DNA of 23,071 nucleotides from Actinomycetota bacterium. GTDB lineage: Bacteria; Actinomycetota; UBA4738. This document shows positions 1 to 8,799 of this stretch, piece by piece; positions within the stretch are counted from its first letter, which is position 1, and every line of letters begins with the position of its first letter. The stretch is taken from assembly GCA_005888465.1 (NCBI GenBank), contig VAYJ01000001.1, positions 1 to 23,071 on the forward strand, read 5' to 3'. A program made the position numbers and the translations under genes. Below the pieces are notes generated by a model. The model did not search any database and was not told the DNA's origin. It saw only the letters and a program-made list of their open reading frames with translations.

Positions 1-644
1 TTCACCCAGATGATCACGGTCGAGTTGGGGTCCGCGACCGCGCCGCCCGGGGGGGTCTCGAGCCAGACCTGACCCGCGACCGCGCCGCAGGAGTCGTGCG
101 GGTCGCACTCCCACTGGGTCGTGACCTGCACGGAGAACCCCGCGGCGGCGAGCGCAAGGATCGCGTCGGACTGCGTCATCCCGACCACATCGGGAACGAC
201 GGCGGGCGGGGCCGGGCCCGGCGGGGGCGCGGTGGCGACGACGATCGACACCGTCGTCCCCTGGTACGCCATGCTGCCCGCGAGGGGGGTCTCCGAGATC
301 ACGGTGCCCGCCGGTGCCGTCGCCGACTCCTCGGTCGAAACGGAGACGGAATACGCGTAGCTTCCGAGCACTCGCTCGGCGTTGGCCTGGTGCCAGCCGA
401 TCACCGAGGGCACGGCGATGAGTTGGGGTCCACTCGGCTGCGAGCACCGGTGGGTGGGCTGGGTCCCGTCGTAGAAAGAGATCCTGCGGATGTCGGTGGG
501 GAGCGTCCAGCGCGTCGGCAGGCACCCGCCTCTCGTCTCGTCCACTGCCACCGAGACGAACTGGATGTCCGGCTTTCGCCAGTTCATGACCGGCATGCCG
601 GTCGTCGCTTTGACCATGAACGCGTGCCAGATCTCCGCCGGCCA
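1..644 (-). CDS. Class A penicillin-binding protein, C-terminal fragment with two PASTA domains
   Basis: Bifunctional PBPs polymerise and cross-link peptidoglycan outside the membrane; PASTA domains in this family bind muropeptides or beta-lactams. The frame read from 644 downwards opens with WPAEIWHAFM, the usual end of a PonA/PBP1A transpeptidase domain. A Cys-containing linker follows (GGCLPTRW, then PTHRCSQPSG). PASTA repeat 1 lies at about 430-225 (VPSVIGWHQANAERVL) and PASTA repeat 2 at about 204-1 (VPDVVGMTQSDAILAL), separated by a Pro/Ala-rich spacer. The gene runs off the left edge. Its upstream part, including the glycosyltransferase and the transpeptidase SxxK, SxN and KTG motifs, is absent: sequence upstream of 644 belongs to a DNA glycosylase in another frame. 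The domain identity is fairly secure; the truncation may be an assembly join. Confidence 0.82.
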
Positions 645-1215
645 CGAAGAAGCGCCACGGTCGCTCCCGGCCGACCCGGATGCCGACGCGCGCCGACACG
701 CCGACCTCGGCGTCGGGCACCGGCGTGCCCGAGGCGAGCGCGAACGAGGCGTCGCCCAGAAGGTCGATGCCGTTCGCCTCGCGCCTCACGCCGAAGGACT
801 GCGTGAGGCGGGCGGGCCCGGAGCAGAGCAGGCGCGGATCGTACGGTGGGACAAGCCCGCGCGCCTCCGCCATCCGTTCCTGACCGTCCAGGGGCTCGGC
901 GGCGCGAAGGAGCACGGCGCTCCCCTCGCCGGCGCGGCCCGTGACGACGTTCATGCAGAAGTGCATCCCGTACGTGAAATAGACGTACAGGTGCCCCGGC
1001 GGTCCGAACATCACCTCCGTGCGCGGCGCGCGCCCGCGGAATGAGTGGCTGGCGGGGTCGTCCTCCTGATACGCCTCGCACTCGACGATGCGGGCGAGGA
1101 GCGGGCGGCCGGCCGTTCGCGAAACGAGCAGCCGGCCGAGGAGCTCGCGGGCGACGATCGGTGCCGGCCGGGCGAGGAACGACCGAGGCAGGGGGCGGAG
1201 CGCCCCCGCGGTCAC
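637..1215 (-). CDS. 3-methyladenine DNA glycosylase (AAG/MPG family), 3' end lost at junction
   Basis: Excises alkylated purines (3-methyladenine and related bases) to start base-excision repair. The start is a GTG at 1215 whose GTGA overlaps the polX stop. About 193 codons are visible. Family landmarks include LARPAPIVARELLGRLLV at the N-terminus, RIVECEAYQ with the catalytic-position Glu, MFGPPGHLYVYFTYGMHFC with the DNA-intercalating Tyr region, CSGPARLTQSFGV, and the C-terminal RPWRFFVAG. A normal member ends a few residues after this last motif, so the domain is practically complete. However, instead of its own stop the sequence switches at about 636-644 into a PBP gene in another frame. 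Read literally, the glycosylase frame stays open to the window edge. The family call is solid; the 3' end is not. Confidence 0.85.
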
Positions 1216-2914
1216 GCGCGGCCCTTGCGCAGGAACTTGCGGAGCTTGGCGAGCGGCCATGTGTTGATCACGTCGTCCTTCGAGAGCCACCCCCGCTGGG
1301 CGGTGCCGATGCCGTAGCGAAGGAAGGGCAGGTGCACGGTCGCGTGCGAGTCGGTGTCGATCGCGAACTTGACCCCGTGGCGCTTGGCCCAGAGCACGTG
1401 CTCGTCACGGAGGTCGAGCCGGTCGGGGTAGGAGTTGATCTCGAGCGCCGTCCCCGTACGGGCGGCCGCCCGGAAGACCTCGTCGAGGTCGAACTCGATC
1501 GGCGCGCGCCGCCCGATCATGCGAGCCGTCGGGTGCCCGATGATGTTGACGTACGGGTTCTCGCAGGCTCGGACGATCCGCCGCGTCATCTCGTCCTTCG
1601 ACTGGGTGAACTCACCGTGCACCGAGGCAACGCACACGTCGAAGCCCGCGAGGAACTCCGGCCCCCAGTCGACGTCGCCGTTCGCGTCGATGTTCAGCTC
1701 CGAGCCGTGCAGGAGCACAGCTGCCGGACGCGCTTGCGCTGGGTGAGCATCTTGGCGTCGGTCATGCGCTGCATGTAGAGGTTCGGCGCGTGGTCGGTGA
1801 CCGCGTAGTACGCGTACCCGCGCCCACGCGCCGCGGCGATCATCTCCTCCAGCGGCGCGAGCCCGTCGGTGAGGTTCGTGTGGGTATGGAGGTCACCCTT
1901 GATGTCCTTCTCCTGCACGAGCGTCGGGAGCTCCCCGCGAAGGGCCGCCTCGATCTCGCCGCGGTCCTCGCGGAGCGTCGGCGCGATCCAGGGCAGGCCG
2001 AGCCGCTCGTAGACCTCCTCCTCGGTCCGGGCCACGATCAGCTCACCGGACTTCGCGTCGAACAAACCGTACTCGGAGAGCTTCAGGCCCTTTCGCACCG
2101 CGATCTCGCGGGTGCGGATGTTGTGGGCCTTCGAGCCAGTGAAGTACTGCAGCGCCGCCCCCCAGACATCCGGGGTGACGACCCGCAGGTCCACCTGCAG
2201 CCCCTGGATCGTGCGGATGGACGTCTTCGTCTCGCCGCGGGCGATGACGCGCTCGACGTTGGGGAGCGATGCGAACGCCTCCATGACCGGCGCCGGCTTC
2301 GTCGCCGCCACCAGGATGTCGACGTCGCCGATCGTCTCGGCCATGCGCCGGAGCGACCCCGCGTAGGCGATCTGGCGCGTCTCCTTGAGGCCGCCGAGCC
2401 TGCCGATCACGTCCTCGGCGAGCTCCATGGCCACGTTGATCTGCACGCGCGCGCCGGATTCCTGGACGAGCGCGATCCCGCGAAGGATGTTCTCCTCGGT
2501 TCGGTCCCCGAACCCGCGCAGGCCCTTCAGGCGCCCGGCGTCGATCGCGGCCGCGAGCTCCTCTACCGAGGAGATGCCCAGGTCCCGGTACAGGAGCATC
2601 GCCTTCTTCGGGCCGAGACCCGAGATCGCCATCATCTGGCGCACGCCGGACGGGACGGCCGCCCGGAGGTCCTCGAGCGCGGCGAAGGTCCCCGTCCGCA
2701 GTGCCTCCTCGACCTTGCCGGCGGTGGACTTGCCGACGCTCGGGATCGCCTCGAGGCCTTTCTGGTCGAGCGAGGAGACCTCGGCGTGATACCCGCCGAT
2801 CGACCTGGCGGCCTTCTCGTAGGTGCGAACCCGGAAGGGATCGCCGCCCGAGATCGCGAGGAGGTCCGCGTACTCCTGGAGCAGGGCCTGGACGACCTCG
2901 TTGGAGCGGGGCAT
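1212..2914 (-). pseudogene. polX: DNA polymerase/3'-5' exonuclease PolX, broken by a short internal deletion/frameshift
   Basis: Bacterial family X polymerase used in gap-filling repair, with a C-terminal PHP nuclease domain. The N-terminal part starts at ATG 2914 (MPRSNEVVQALLQEYADLL). It shows the helix-hairpin-helix regions (AIPSVGKSTAGKVEE, ISGLGPKKA) and the palm metal site GDVDILVA with a later Asp in VDLRVV. The PHP domain begins with DLHTHTNLTDG and YAVTDHAPNL. After RKRVRQL, at about 1716-1725, the frame changes. The PHP continues as VLLHGSELNIDANGDVDW, then ASVHGEFTQSKDE, NIIGHPTARMIG and IDTDSHATVH, ending with a TGA at 1212-1214. Roughly ten codons appear to be missing at the switch. 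The combined length of about 568 codons is near the family's usual 570. As written, the product would lack most PHP metal ligands. It lies 11 bp downstream of argF. An assembly error is at least as likely as a real mutation. Confidence 0.85.
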
Positions 2915-2925
2915 GGACGGTCGGG

Positions 2926-3870
2926 TCAGTCCCTGTCCATGAGCCAGAGCAGGAGCGCCTTCTGCGTGTGCAGCCGGTTCTCGGCCTGGTCCCACACGAC
3001 CGAGTGCGGCCCGTCGATCACCTCATCCGTGATCTCCTGGCCGCGATGCGCCGGCAGGCAGTGCAGCACGATGCAGTCCGGCTTCGCGAGGTCGACCGCC
3101 GCCTGATCGATCCGATACGGTCCGAAGACCCTCGCGCGCTCGGCCGTCTCGGCCTCCTGCCCCATGGACGCCCACACATCGGTGTACAAGACGTCGGCGC
3201 CGGAGCACGCGGTCGCCGGATCGTGCAGGACCTCGACGCTCCCGCCCGTCGTCCTGCCGATCTCCGCGGCGCGCTCGACCACCTGCGGGATCGGCTCGTA
3301 CCCGGGCGGGGTGGCGACGCGCACGGCCATCCCCATCTTCGCGCCGCCGAGCAGGAGCGAATGCGCGACGTTGTTGCCGTCACCCACGTAGGCGAAGACG
3401 AGCCCAGCGAGGTTGCCCTTGTGCTCGCGGATGGTGAGCAGGTCGGCCAGGCACTGACACGGGTGCTCCAGGTCGGAGAGCGCGTTCACGATCGGGACGG
3501 TCGCGGTCCGGGCGAGCCCCTCGAGCCGGTCCTGCCCGAACGTCCGCAGCACGATCGCGTCGACATACCGGGAGAGCACGCGGCCGGTGTCTTCGATCGT
3601 CTCGCCGCGGCCGAGCTGCAGCTCCGCGGAGGAGAGCGCCAGCGGGTGGCCGCCGGTGGACGAGATCGCCACCTCGAACGACACCCGGGTTCGCGTTGAC
3701 GGCTTCTCGAAGATCATGGCGACGGCCGTGCCCGCGAGGCGATCCGCGACGTCGCGCGGCGAGGCCTTCACGGCAGCGGAGCGATCGAGGAGCGTCGAAA
3801 GCTCCGGTGTGTCGAGGTCGTCGACCGAAAGGAAGTGCCGGGCCATCGCCGGGCCATCGTACCCGCTCAC
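2926..3870 (-). CDS. argF: Ornithine carbamoyltransferase
   Basis: Transfers the carbamoyl group from carbamoyl phosphate to ornithine to give citrulline in arginine biosynthesis; a cytosolic trimer in this family. Carbamoyl-phosphate motif EKPSTRTRVSFE, the HPCQCLAD motif, and the C-terminal ornithine-site HCLPAHRGQE are all present. A GTG at 3870 overlaps the pheT stop (GTGA) and has GGAG upstream. The ATG at 3846 (MARHFLSVDDL) matches the usual OTC N-terminus and gives about 306 aa, the typical length, but has no clear Shine-Dalgarno, so either start is possible. In many actinobacteria an argCJBDFRGH cluster follows pheT. Here argF stands alone and is followed by polX. Full length and intact. 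Confidence 0.95.
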   Translation of the reverse strand: MSGYDGPAMARHFLSVDDLDTPELSTLLDRSAAVKASPRDVADRLAGTAVAMIFEKPSTRTRVSFEVAISSTGGHPLALSSAELQLGRGETIEDTGRVLSRYVDAIVLRTFGQDRLEGLARTATVPIVNALSDLEHPCQCLADLLTIREHKGNLAGLVFAYVGDGNNVAHSLLLGGAKMGMAVRVATPPGYEPIPQVVERAAEIGRTTGGSVEVLHDPATACSGADVLYTDVWASMGQEAETAERARVFGPYRIDQAAVDLAKPDCIVLHCLPAHRGQEITDEVIDGPHSVVWDQAENRLHTQKALLLWLMDRD

Positions 3871-6257
3871 CCGGACCGCAGCTCCGCCCCCAACGTCCGC
3901 TCCACGTGCTCGACGATCGAGCGCACGGTGGCGTCGGCCTCCGCGTCGGTGAGGGTCCGCTCCGGGGAGCGGAGCTCGAGCGAGAAGGCCAAGTTCTTGC
4001 GACCGGCCGGGATCGGCTCGCCCTCGAACGCGTCGAAGAGGAGCACGGTGTCCAGCAGCTCGCCGCCCTGCTGGAGGATCGCGTCGCGAACTTCGCCCGC
4101 CGGAGTCGGGGCGGGAACGACGAAGGCGAGGTCGCGGCGCACCGGCGGGAAGCGCGGGATCTCGCGATACGTCGCGATCGCGGGCCGGGCTGCAGCGAGG
4201 GCGGAGGCGTCGAACTCGAAGACGGCCACTCGTCCGGGGAGGCCGAACGCCCCGGCGGCGCGCGGGTGGAGCTCGCCCACCACGCCGGCCGGCCGGGTCG
4301 CGATCATGACCACCGCCGAGCGGCCCGGGTGAAATGGCGGGCCCGGGGGGTCGCCCAGACCCCAGCTCGCCACGCCGAACGAGGCGAGCAGGGATTCGAT
4401 GACCCCCTTCACGTCCAGGAAGTCGAGGTCCCGGTCCGGCGCGTGCAGACCCTCGCCCGCGGGCCCGGTCATGGCGCCGGCCACGGCTTCCCGCTCCTCG
4501 GCCGGCGGTTCGCCGCCCGTCGGGTGGAGGCGGAACACGTGCCCGACCTCGAAGAGCGCCGCGCCGCCCCGGCCGCGCGCGAGGTTTCGCGCGAGCGCCT
4601 TCAGTAGGTTCGGAATGAGGCTCGTGCGCAGGAACGGCTCATCGGCCGCCGGGGGGTTCGCCACGCGCACGGCCCCGGCGGCTCCCATCAGCTCGAGGTC
4701 CGCAAGTGACGCGAAGGAGAGCGAGAGGGCCTCGCGGAGCCCGGCCCGCACGAGCGCCTCGCGGATGCGGGCGCGGTCGGCGAAGGCGGCGACCATGCCC
4801 CCGGCGCGACGGGTGCTCGGCAGGCTGGACGGCATCCGCTCATACCCTTGCGCCCGAACGATCTCCTCGATCAGGTCCGCCTCGAGCTCGAGGTCGGGGC
4901 GGTGGCTCGGCACGTCGACGGACAGCTCCCCTCCGGCCGACGGCTCCGCGGGGATCTCGAGGCTGCCGAGTGCCTCGACCGCGTCGCGCTCCCCCACCGG
5001 GTAGCCGAGCAGGAGGGAGGCCCTCGCCGGCCTGAGGGCCAGGCGCCGGCGAGCTGGGGCGGCGCCCACCTCGATCTCGCCTCGAAGCACGGTGCCCGAG
5101 CCCCATTCGACCATCAGCCGGGCCGCGCGCGACGCCGCGGTCCCGGGCAGCTCCGGGTCGGCGCCACGCGAGAACCGGGTCGAGGCCTCGGTCTGGAGCA
5201 GCAGGTGCCGGGAGGTGCGCATCACGAACCGTGGCGCGAAGAAGGCGCTCTCCAGGAGCACCTCACGGGTCGACGCCGATACCTCGCTCGCGGCCGAGCC
5301 CATGACGCCCGCGATGCCCACCGCGCGGTCGGCGTCGGCGATGACGAGGTCCTCGGCCGAGAGGGTCCGTTCCACGTCATCGAGCGTCACGAGCCGCTCG
5401 CCCTGCACCGCCCGCCGGACGATGACCCCGCGCCCGGCGAGCCGGGCCAGGTCGTAGGGGTGCATCGGCTGGCCCAGCTCGAGCATCGCGTAGTTCGTCG
5501 CGTCCACCACGCTCGAGACGGGGCGCATGCCGGCCGCGGTCAACCTGGCCTGGACACGGATCGGCGAGGGCCGCGTCGTCACGTCGACCACGACACGGGC
5601 GACGAACCGAGGGCACCGGTCGGGGTCGAGCACACTCACGGATGCCGCGGCCTCGGCGGGCTCGGACCCCTCGGCCACGCCGGCCTCCGGCTTCGTCCAC
5701 GGCACGCCGGTCGCTGCCGAGACCTCGCGGGCGACCCCGATCATCGAGAGCTCGTCCGGCCGGTTCGCCTCGATCTCGAGGTCGAGGACGGCGTCGTCCA
5801 ACCCGAAGGTCGTCTTCACGTCGGCACCAACCGCGGCGTCGACCGGCAGGACGAGGATGCCCGAATGGTCGCCGGAGAGCGCGAGCTCCCGCGCGGAGCA
5901 GATCATGCCCTCCGAGCGCTCCCCGCGAAGCGTGCGGACCCCGAGCGGCTCGGCGAGCGCCGGCACGCGCGAGCCGGGCCCCGCATAGGCAACGAGGTCG
6001 CCGGGTCGCATGTTGCGGACGCCCGCGACCACGTGCCGCTCGGTCCCCGCGACGTCGACGCGGACGAGGCAGAGCCGGTCCGAATCCGGGTGGTCGGCGA
6101 CCTCGAGCACCCTGGCGATCACCACGCCCTCGAGACCCTCCCACGGACGCTCGATGGATTCGGTGTGCATGCCCTTCGCGGAGAGCAGCTCGCCCAGCGC
6201 CTCCGCCGAGAGGTCCACCGAGCAAAGTTCCCGGAGCCACGAGAGCACGATCTTCAC
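3867..6257 (-). CDS. pheT: Phenylalanyl-tRNA synthetase beta subunit
   Basis: Beta chain of the (alpha-beta)2 enzyme that charges tRNA-Phe. 796 aa, normal for bacterial PheT. It begins MKIVLSWLRELC. Domains in order: an EMAP-type tRNA-binding fold (about residues 40-150, GMICSARELALSGDHSGIL), the B3/B4 editing region (RFVARVVVDV, VSSVVDATNYAMLELGQPMH), the B5 domain, a catalytic-like core (RVANPPAADEPFLRTSLIPN), and a C-terminal FDX-ACB anticodon-binding domain beginning near YREIPRFPPVRRDLAFVV. It starts 4 bp after the pheS stop, and its TGA overlaps the argF GTG, so translational coupling is likely. No sign of damage. Confidence 0.97.
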   Translation of the reverse strand: MKIVLSWLRELCSVDLSAEALGELLSAKGMHTESIERPWEGLEGVVIARVLEVADHPDSDRLCLVRVDVAGTERHVVAGVRNMRPGDLVAYAGPGSRVPALAEPLGVRTLRGERSEGMICSARELALSGDHSGILVLPVDAAVGADVKTTFGLDDAVLDLEIEANRPDELSMIGVAREVSAATGVPWTKPEAGVAEGSEPAEAAASVSVLDPDRCPRFVARVVVDVTTRPSPIRVQARLTAAGMRPVSSVVDATNYAMLELGQPMHPYDLARLAGRGVIVRRAVQGERLVTLDDVERTLSAEDLVIADADRAVGIAGVMGSAASEVSASTREVLLESAFFAPRFVMRTSRHLLLQTEASTRFSRGADPELPGTAASRAARLMVEWGSGTVLRGEIEVGAAPARRRLALRPARASLLLGYPVGERDAVEALGSLEIPAEPSAGGELSVDVPSHRPDLELEADLIEEIVRAQGYERMPSSLPSTRRAGGMVAAFADRARIREALVRAGLREALSLSFASLADLELMGAAGAVRVANPPAADEPFLRTSLIPNLLKALARNLARGRGGAALFEVGHVFRLHPTGGEPPAEEREAVAGAMTGPAGEGLHAPDRDLDFLDVKGVIESLLASFGVASWGLGDPPGPPFHPGRSAVVMIATRPAGVVGELHPRAAGAFGLPGRVAVFEFDASALAAARPAIATYREIPRFPPVRRDLAFVVPAPTPAGEVRDAILQQGGELLDTVLLFDAFEGEPIPAGRKNLAFSLELRSPERTLTDAEADATVRSIVEHVERTLGAELRSG

Positions 6258-6261
6258 AGCA

Positions 6262-7329
6262 TCACCCGCTCGCCTCGAACTGCTCGAGGAACCGGATGTC
6301 GTTCTCCCACAGGATCCGGATGTCGGGGATGCCGAACCGGATCATGGCGAGCCGGTCGTAGCCGCCCCCGAACGCGAACCCGGTCCATCGCTCCGCGTCG
6401 TAGCCGACGGCCTCCAGCACGCGCGGATGGACCATGCCGGCGCCCATCGTCTCGATCCAGCCCGTGAAGCCACACGTCCGGCAGCCGCCGCCACCGCAGA
6501 CGAAGCACGACACCTCAACCTGCGCGCCAGGCTCGACGAACGGAAAGAACGACGGCGTGAGGCGGATCTGGCGTTCCGGGCCGAGCAGCTCCCGGTAGAA
6601 CGCCTCGAGCGTCCCTTTGAGGTCGGCGAAGGAGATGCCCTCGTCGATCGCGAGCCCTTCGACCTGGTGGAACACCGGCATGTTCTTCGCGGTGATCTGC
6701 TCGTTGCGATACACGCGCCCCGGCACGACGACGTAGATCGGCGGGGGGCCCGCCTGCATCGTTCGGATCTGCATCGGCGATGTATGGGTCCGCAGCAGGA
6801 GCTCGGGGTGCCCCGGGACGTCCACGAACGTCGTGTCCATCATCGTGCGAGCGGGATGGTCCTGCGGGATGTTGAGCGCGTCGAAGTTGTGCCACTCGTC
6901 CTCGACCTCGGGCCCGTCGAGCACCTGGTAGCCGAGGCGCATGAAGATGTCGGCGATCTCCCGCTGGACGATCGTGAGCGGATGCAAGGACCCCGGACGC
7001 GGCCGGCGCCCGGAGAGCGTCACGTCCAGCGCGTCGGCTTCGAGGAGCCGATCGTCTGCCGAACGATCGAGGGTCGAACGTCGCTCGGCCACCGCCGACC
7101 GGAGCGTCTCTCGCACTTCGTTCGTCCGCTGGCCGACGCGCCGCCGGTTCTCGTCGGCGAGCGCGCCCAGGCCTCGTTGGACCGACGCGAGCGGCGACTT
7201 CCGCCCGAGCACCGCGACCTCCGCGCGTTCGAGCTCCTCGTGGGAGGAGGCAGCCCCGATCAGCTCGAGCCCGCGAGCGCGTTCTTGTTCCAGCACGCGC
7301 AACATCTCGTCGATGGCAGGGTCGGCCAT
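6262..7329 (-). CDS. pheS: Phenylalanyl-tRNA synthetase alpha subunit
   Basis: Catalytic alpha chain of PheRS. 355 aa with an N-terminal coiled coil (about residues 1-90) that contacts tRNA-Phe. The class II core follows: HPLTIVQREIADIF, then DEWHNFDALNIPQDHPAR, motif 2 VYRNEQITAKNMPVFHQVEG, and motif 3 FAFGGGYDRLAMIRFGI. A four-Cys segment (CFVCGGGGCRTC) precedes GWIETMGAGMVHP, as in many Gram-positive PheS proteins. Start ATG at 7329 (MADPAIDEML), 14 bp after the rRNA methyltransferase stop. The operon order rplT-methyltransferase-pheS-pheT is widely conserved in Gram-positive bacteria. Confidence 0.97.
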   Translation of the reverse strand: MADPAIDEMLRVLEQERARGLELIGAASSHEELERAEVAVLGRKSPLASVQRGLGALADENRRRVGQRTNEVRETLRSAVAERRSTLDRSADDRLLEADALDVTLSGRRPRPGSLHPLTIVQREIADIFMRLGYQVLDGPEVEDEWHNFDALNIPQDHPARTMMDTTFVDVPGHPELLLRTHTSPMQIRTMQAGPPPIYVVVPGRVYRNEQITAKNMPVFHQVEGLAIDEGISFADLKGTLEAFYRELLGPERQIRLTPSFFPFVEPGAQVEVSCFVCGGGGCRTCGFTGWIETMGAGMVHPRVLEAVGYDAERWTGFAFGGGYDRLAMIRFGIPDIRILWENDIRFLEQFEASG

Positions 7330-7343
7330 GGTGGATCGGTAGT

Positions 7344-8135
7344 CTAGCGACGCGCCGATCGCTGCCGGGCCGCTTCGAACAGGACGATGGTGGCCGCGGC
7401 GGCGAGATTGAGGGACTCGGCCGCGCCGTGGATGGGCACGCGGATCGTGTCGTCGAGCTGCGATCGCAGGTCACCCGCGAGCCCGTGCGCCTCATTGCCG
7501 AACACGACTGCGACCGGGCCGGCAAGGTCCGCGTCGTACACCGACACCCGCCCGTCTGCACTCGCCCCGACGACCCGCCGGCCAGCCGCCCGGAGCGCGT
7601 CCAGCACGTGGGCGACGTCCAGCTCCCGCACCACGGGGACGTGGAAGATCGACCCTGCCGACGCGCGCACGGCCTTCGGGTTGTAGACGTCGACCGACGA
7701 ACGAGAGAAGACGACGCCCGCCGCGCCCGCCGCGTCGGCCGACCGAAGGATCGTCCCGGCGTTCCCCGGGTCCCGAACCTCGGCCAGTACGGCCACGCAG
7801 CCGCCAGCGTCTCGGAGCGAGTCGAGCGGCACGTCCACGAACGAGCAGACGGCGACGATCCCCTGGGGCGTGACGGTTGAGGTGAGGTGGCCCATCACCG
7901 GCTCCGAGACCGCGTGCGTGGGGATGCCGGACGCACGCGCCGACGCAACAACCTCTCCGATGCGATCGTCGCCGGCGTCGATCGCGAAGACGGTGCGAAC
8001 GGCTTCGGGTGTTCGGAGCGCTTCCATCACGCCGCGGCTCCCCTCGGTGAGGAACCGGCGGTCCTGCTCGCGCAGCGCGCGCTTCTTGAGTCGGACCGCG
8101 TCGACGACGTGCCGGTTGTGGAGGGACGTGATCAG
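7344..8135 (-). CDS. TrmH/SpoU-family RNA 2'-O-methyltransferase, probable CUG start
   Basis: SPOUT-class methyltransferase, probably acting on 23S rRNA (RlmB/TsnR-like), using S-adenosylmethionine. The N-terminal substrate-binding part reads ITSLHNRHVVDAVRLKKR. The SPOUT knot motifs are LAEVRDPGNAGTILRSADA (motif 1), VVFGNEAHGL (motif 2) and VPIHGAAESLNLAAAATIVL (motif 3). An ATG at 8030 would remove the conserved N-terminal domain. Upstream of ITSLHN there is no in-frame ATG, GTG or TTG, so the best start is CTG at 8135, two bases after the rplT stop, giving 263 aa, a normal length. No strong Shine-Dalgarno is visible there, so coupling to rplT translation is inferred. The exact RNA target cannot be read from sequence. 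Confidence 0.88.
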   Translation of the reverse strand: MITSLHNRHVVDAVRLKKRALREQDRRFLTEGSRGVMEALRTPEAVRTVFAIDAGDDRIGEVVASARASGIPTHAVSEPVMGHLTSTVTPQGIVAVCSFVDVPLDSLRDAGGCVAVLAEVRDPGNAGTILRSADAAGAAGVVFSRSSVDVYNPKAVRASAGSIFHVPVVRELDVAHVLDALRAAGRRVVGASADGRVSVYDADLAGPVAVVFGNEAHGLAGDLRSQLDDTIRVPIHGAAESLNLAAAATIVLFEAARQRSARR

Positions 8136-8137
8136 GA

Positions 8138-8569
8138 TCAGGAACCGGCCGAGGCCGTGGCCTTCGCCCGCGGGCGTTTGGGCCTGGCCGCCTTCTCGCG
8201 CGCCTCGGACTCCGACTCGAGACCCCCCTTCGCCGCCGCGATCAGCTGCTCGAATGCGGCGGGGTCACGGACGGCGAGGTCCGCCAGCGCGCGGCGGTCG
8301 AGGTCGACGCCCGCTGCGCCCAACCCGTGCACGAACGTGGAGTACGTCATCCCGCCCGCACGCGCGGCGGCGCCGATCCGGGTGATCCACAGACGCCGGA
8401 ACTGACCCTTGCGGTCGCGCCGGTCCCGGTACGCGTAGACGCCCGAATGCTGCACCTGCTCCTTGGCGACGCGGTAGCGGCGGGAGCGCGCGCTGTAGTA
8501 CCCCTTCGCTTGCGTCAGGATGGCACGGCGCTTCTTCTTCGAATGGACCGCTCGCTTCACGCGTGGCAT
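8138..8569 (-). CDS. rplT: 50S ribosomal protein L20 with a basic C-terminal tail
   Basis: Early-assembly large-subunit protein that binds 23S rRNA. It begins MPRVKRAVHSKKKRRAIL and contains the L20 signature RRLWITRIGAAARAGGMTYS. The core ends near residue 118. The protein continues about 25 residues further with a Glu then Lys/Arg/Ala-rich tail (about residues 118-143) that most L20 proteins lack. The tail coding sequence abuts the next gene, whose likely CTG start lies 2 bp after the TGA. In some bacteria L20 represses the infC-rpmI-rplT operon by binding the leader; no L20-leader structure was recognised here. Confidence 0.97.
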   Translation of the reverse strand: MPRVKRAVHSKKKRRAILTQAKGYYSARSRRYRVAKEQVQHSGVYAYRDRRDRKGQFRRLWITRIGAAARAGGMTYSTFVHGLGAAGVDLDRRALADLAVRDPAAFEQLIAAAKGGLESESEAREKAARPKRPRAKATASAGS

Positions 8570-8599
8570 GGTGGAATCCCGTCCCTCCGGCTCGTGTAG

Positions 8600-8791
8600 C
8601 TACTCGCCGAGCAGGCTCCGAACGGCGCGCCGCTCGGCCCTGACCTCGGCCATGCCGGAGACCCGGCGCTTGCGGCTCCCGCTCTTCTTGATGAGCATGT
8701 GGTTGCCGGTCGCCTTGCGGCGCATGACCTTGCCGGTGCCCGAGAGGCGAAAGCGCTTCGCCGCTCCCCGGTGCGTTCGCATCTTCGGCAT
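8600..8791 (-). CDS. rpmI: 50S ribosomal protein L35
   Basis: Small basic large-subunit protein of 63 aa, the usual length. Starts MPKMRTHRGAAKRFRLSGTG and contains the family-typical GNHMLIKKSGSRKRR. It lies 8 bp after infC and 30 bp before rplT in the universal infC-rpmI-rplT order. Intact. Confidence 0.97.
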   Translation of the reverse strand: MPKMRTHRGAAKRFRLSGTGKVMRRKATGNHMLIKKSGSRKRRVSGMAEVRAERRAVRSLLGE

Positions 8792-8799
8792 CGTTCCGC

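Noticed and set aside
1..1215. Continuous glycosylase reading frame of about 400 codons to the window edge, suggesting a novel fusion protein
   Set aside because: Beyond 637 the frame gives no family resemblance, while the neighbouring frame encodes a clear PBP tail with PASTA domains. The open frame is a GC-content effect.
4848..7347. Long plus-strand ORFs opposite pheT and pheS
   Set aside because: GC-rich antisense shadows; pheT and pheS on the minus strand account for all conserved sequence.
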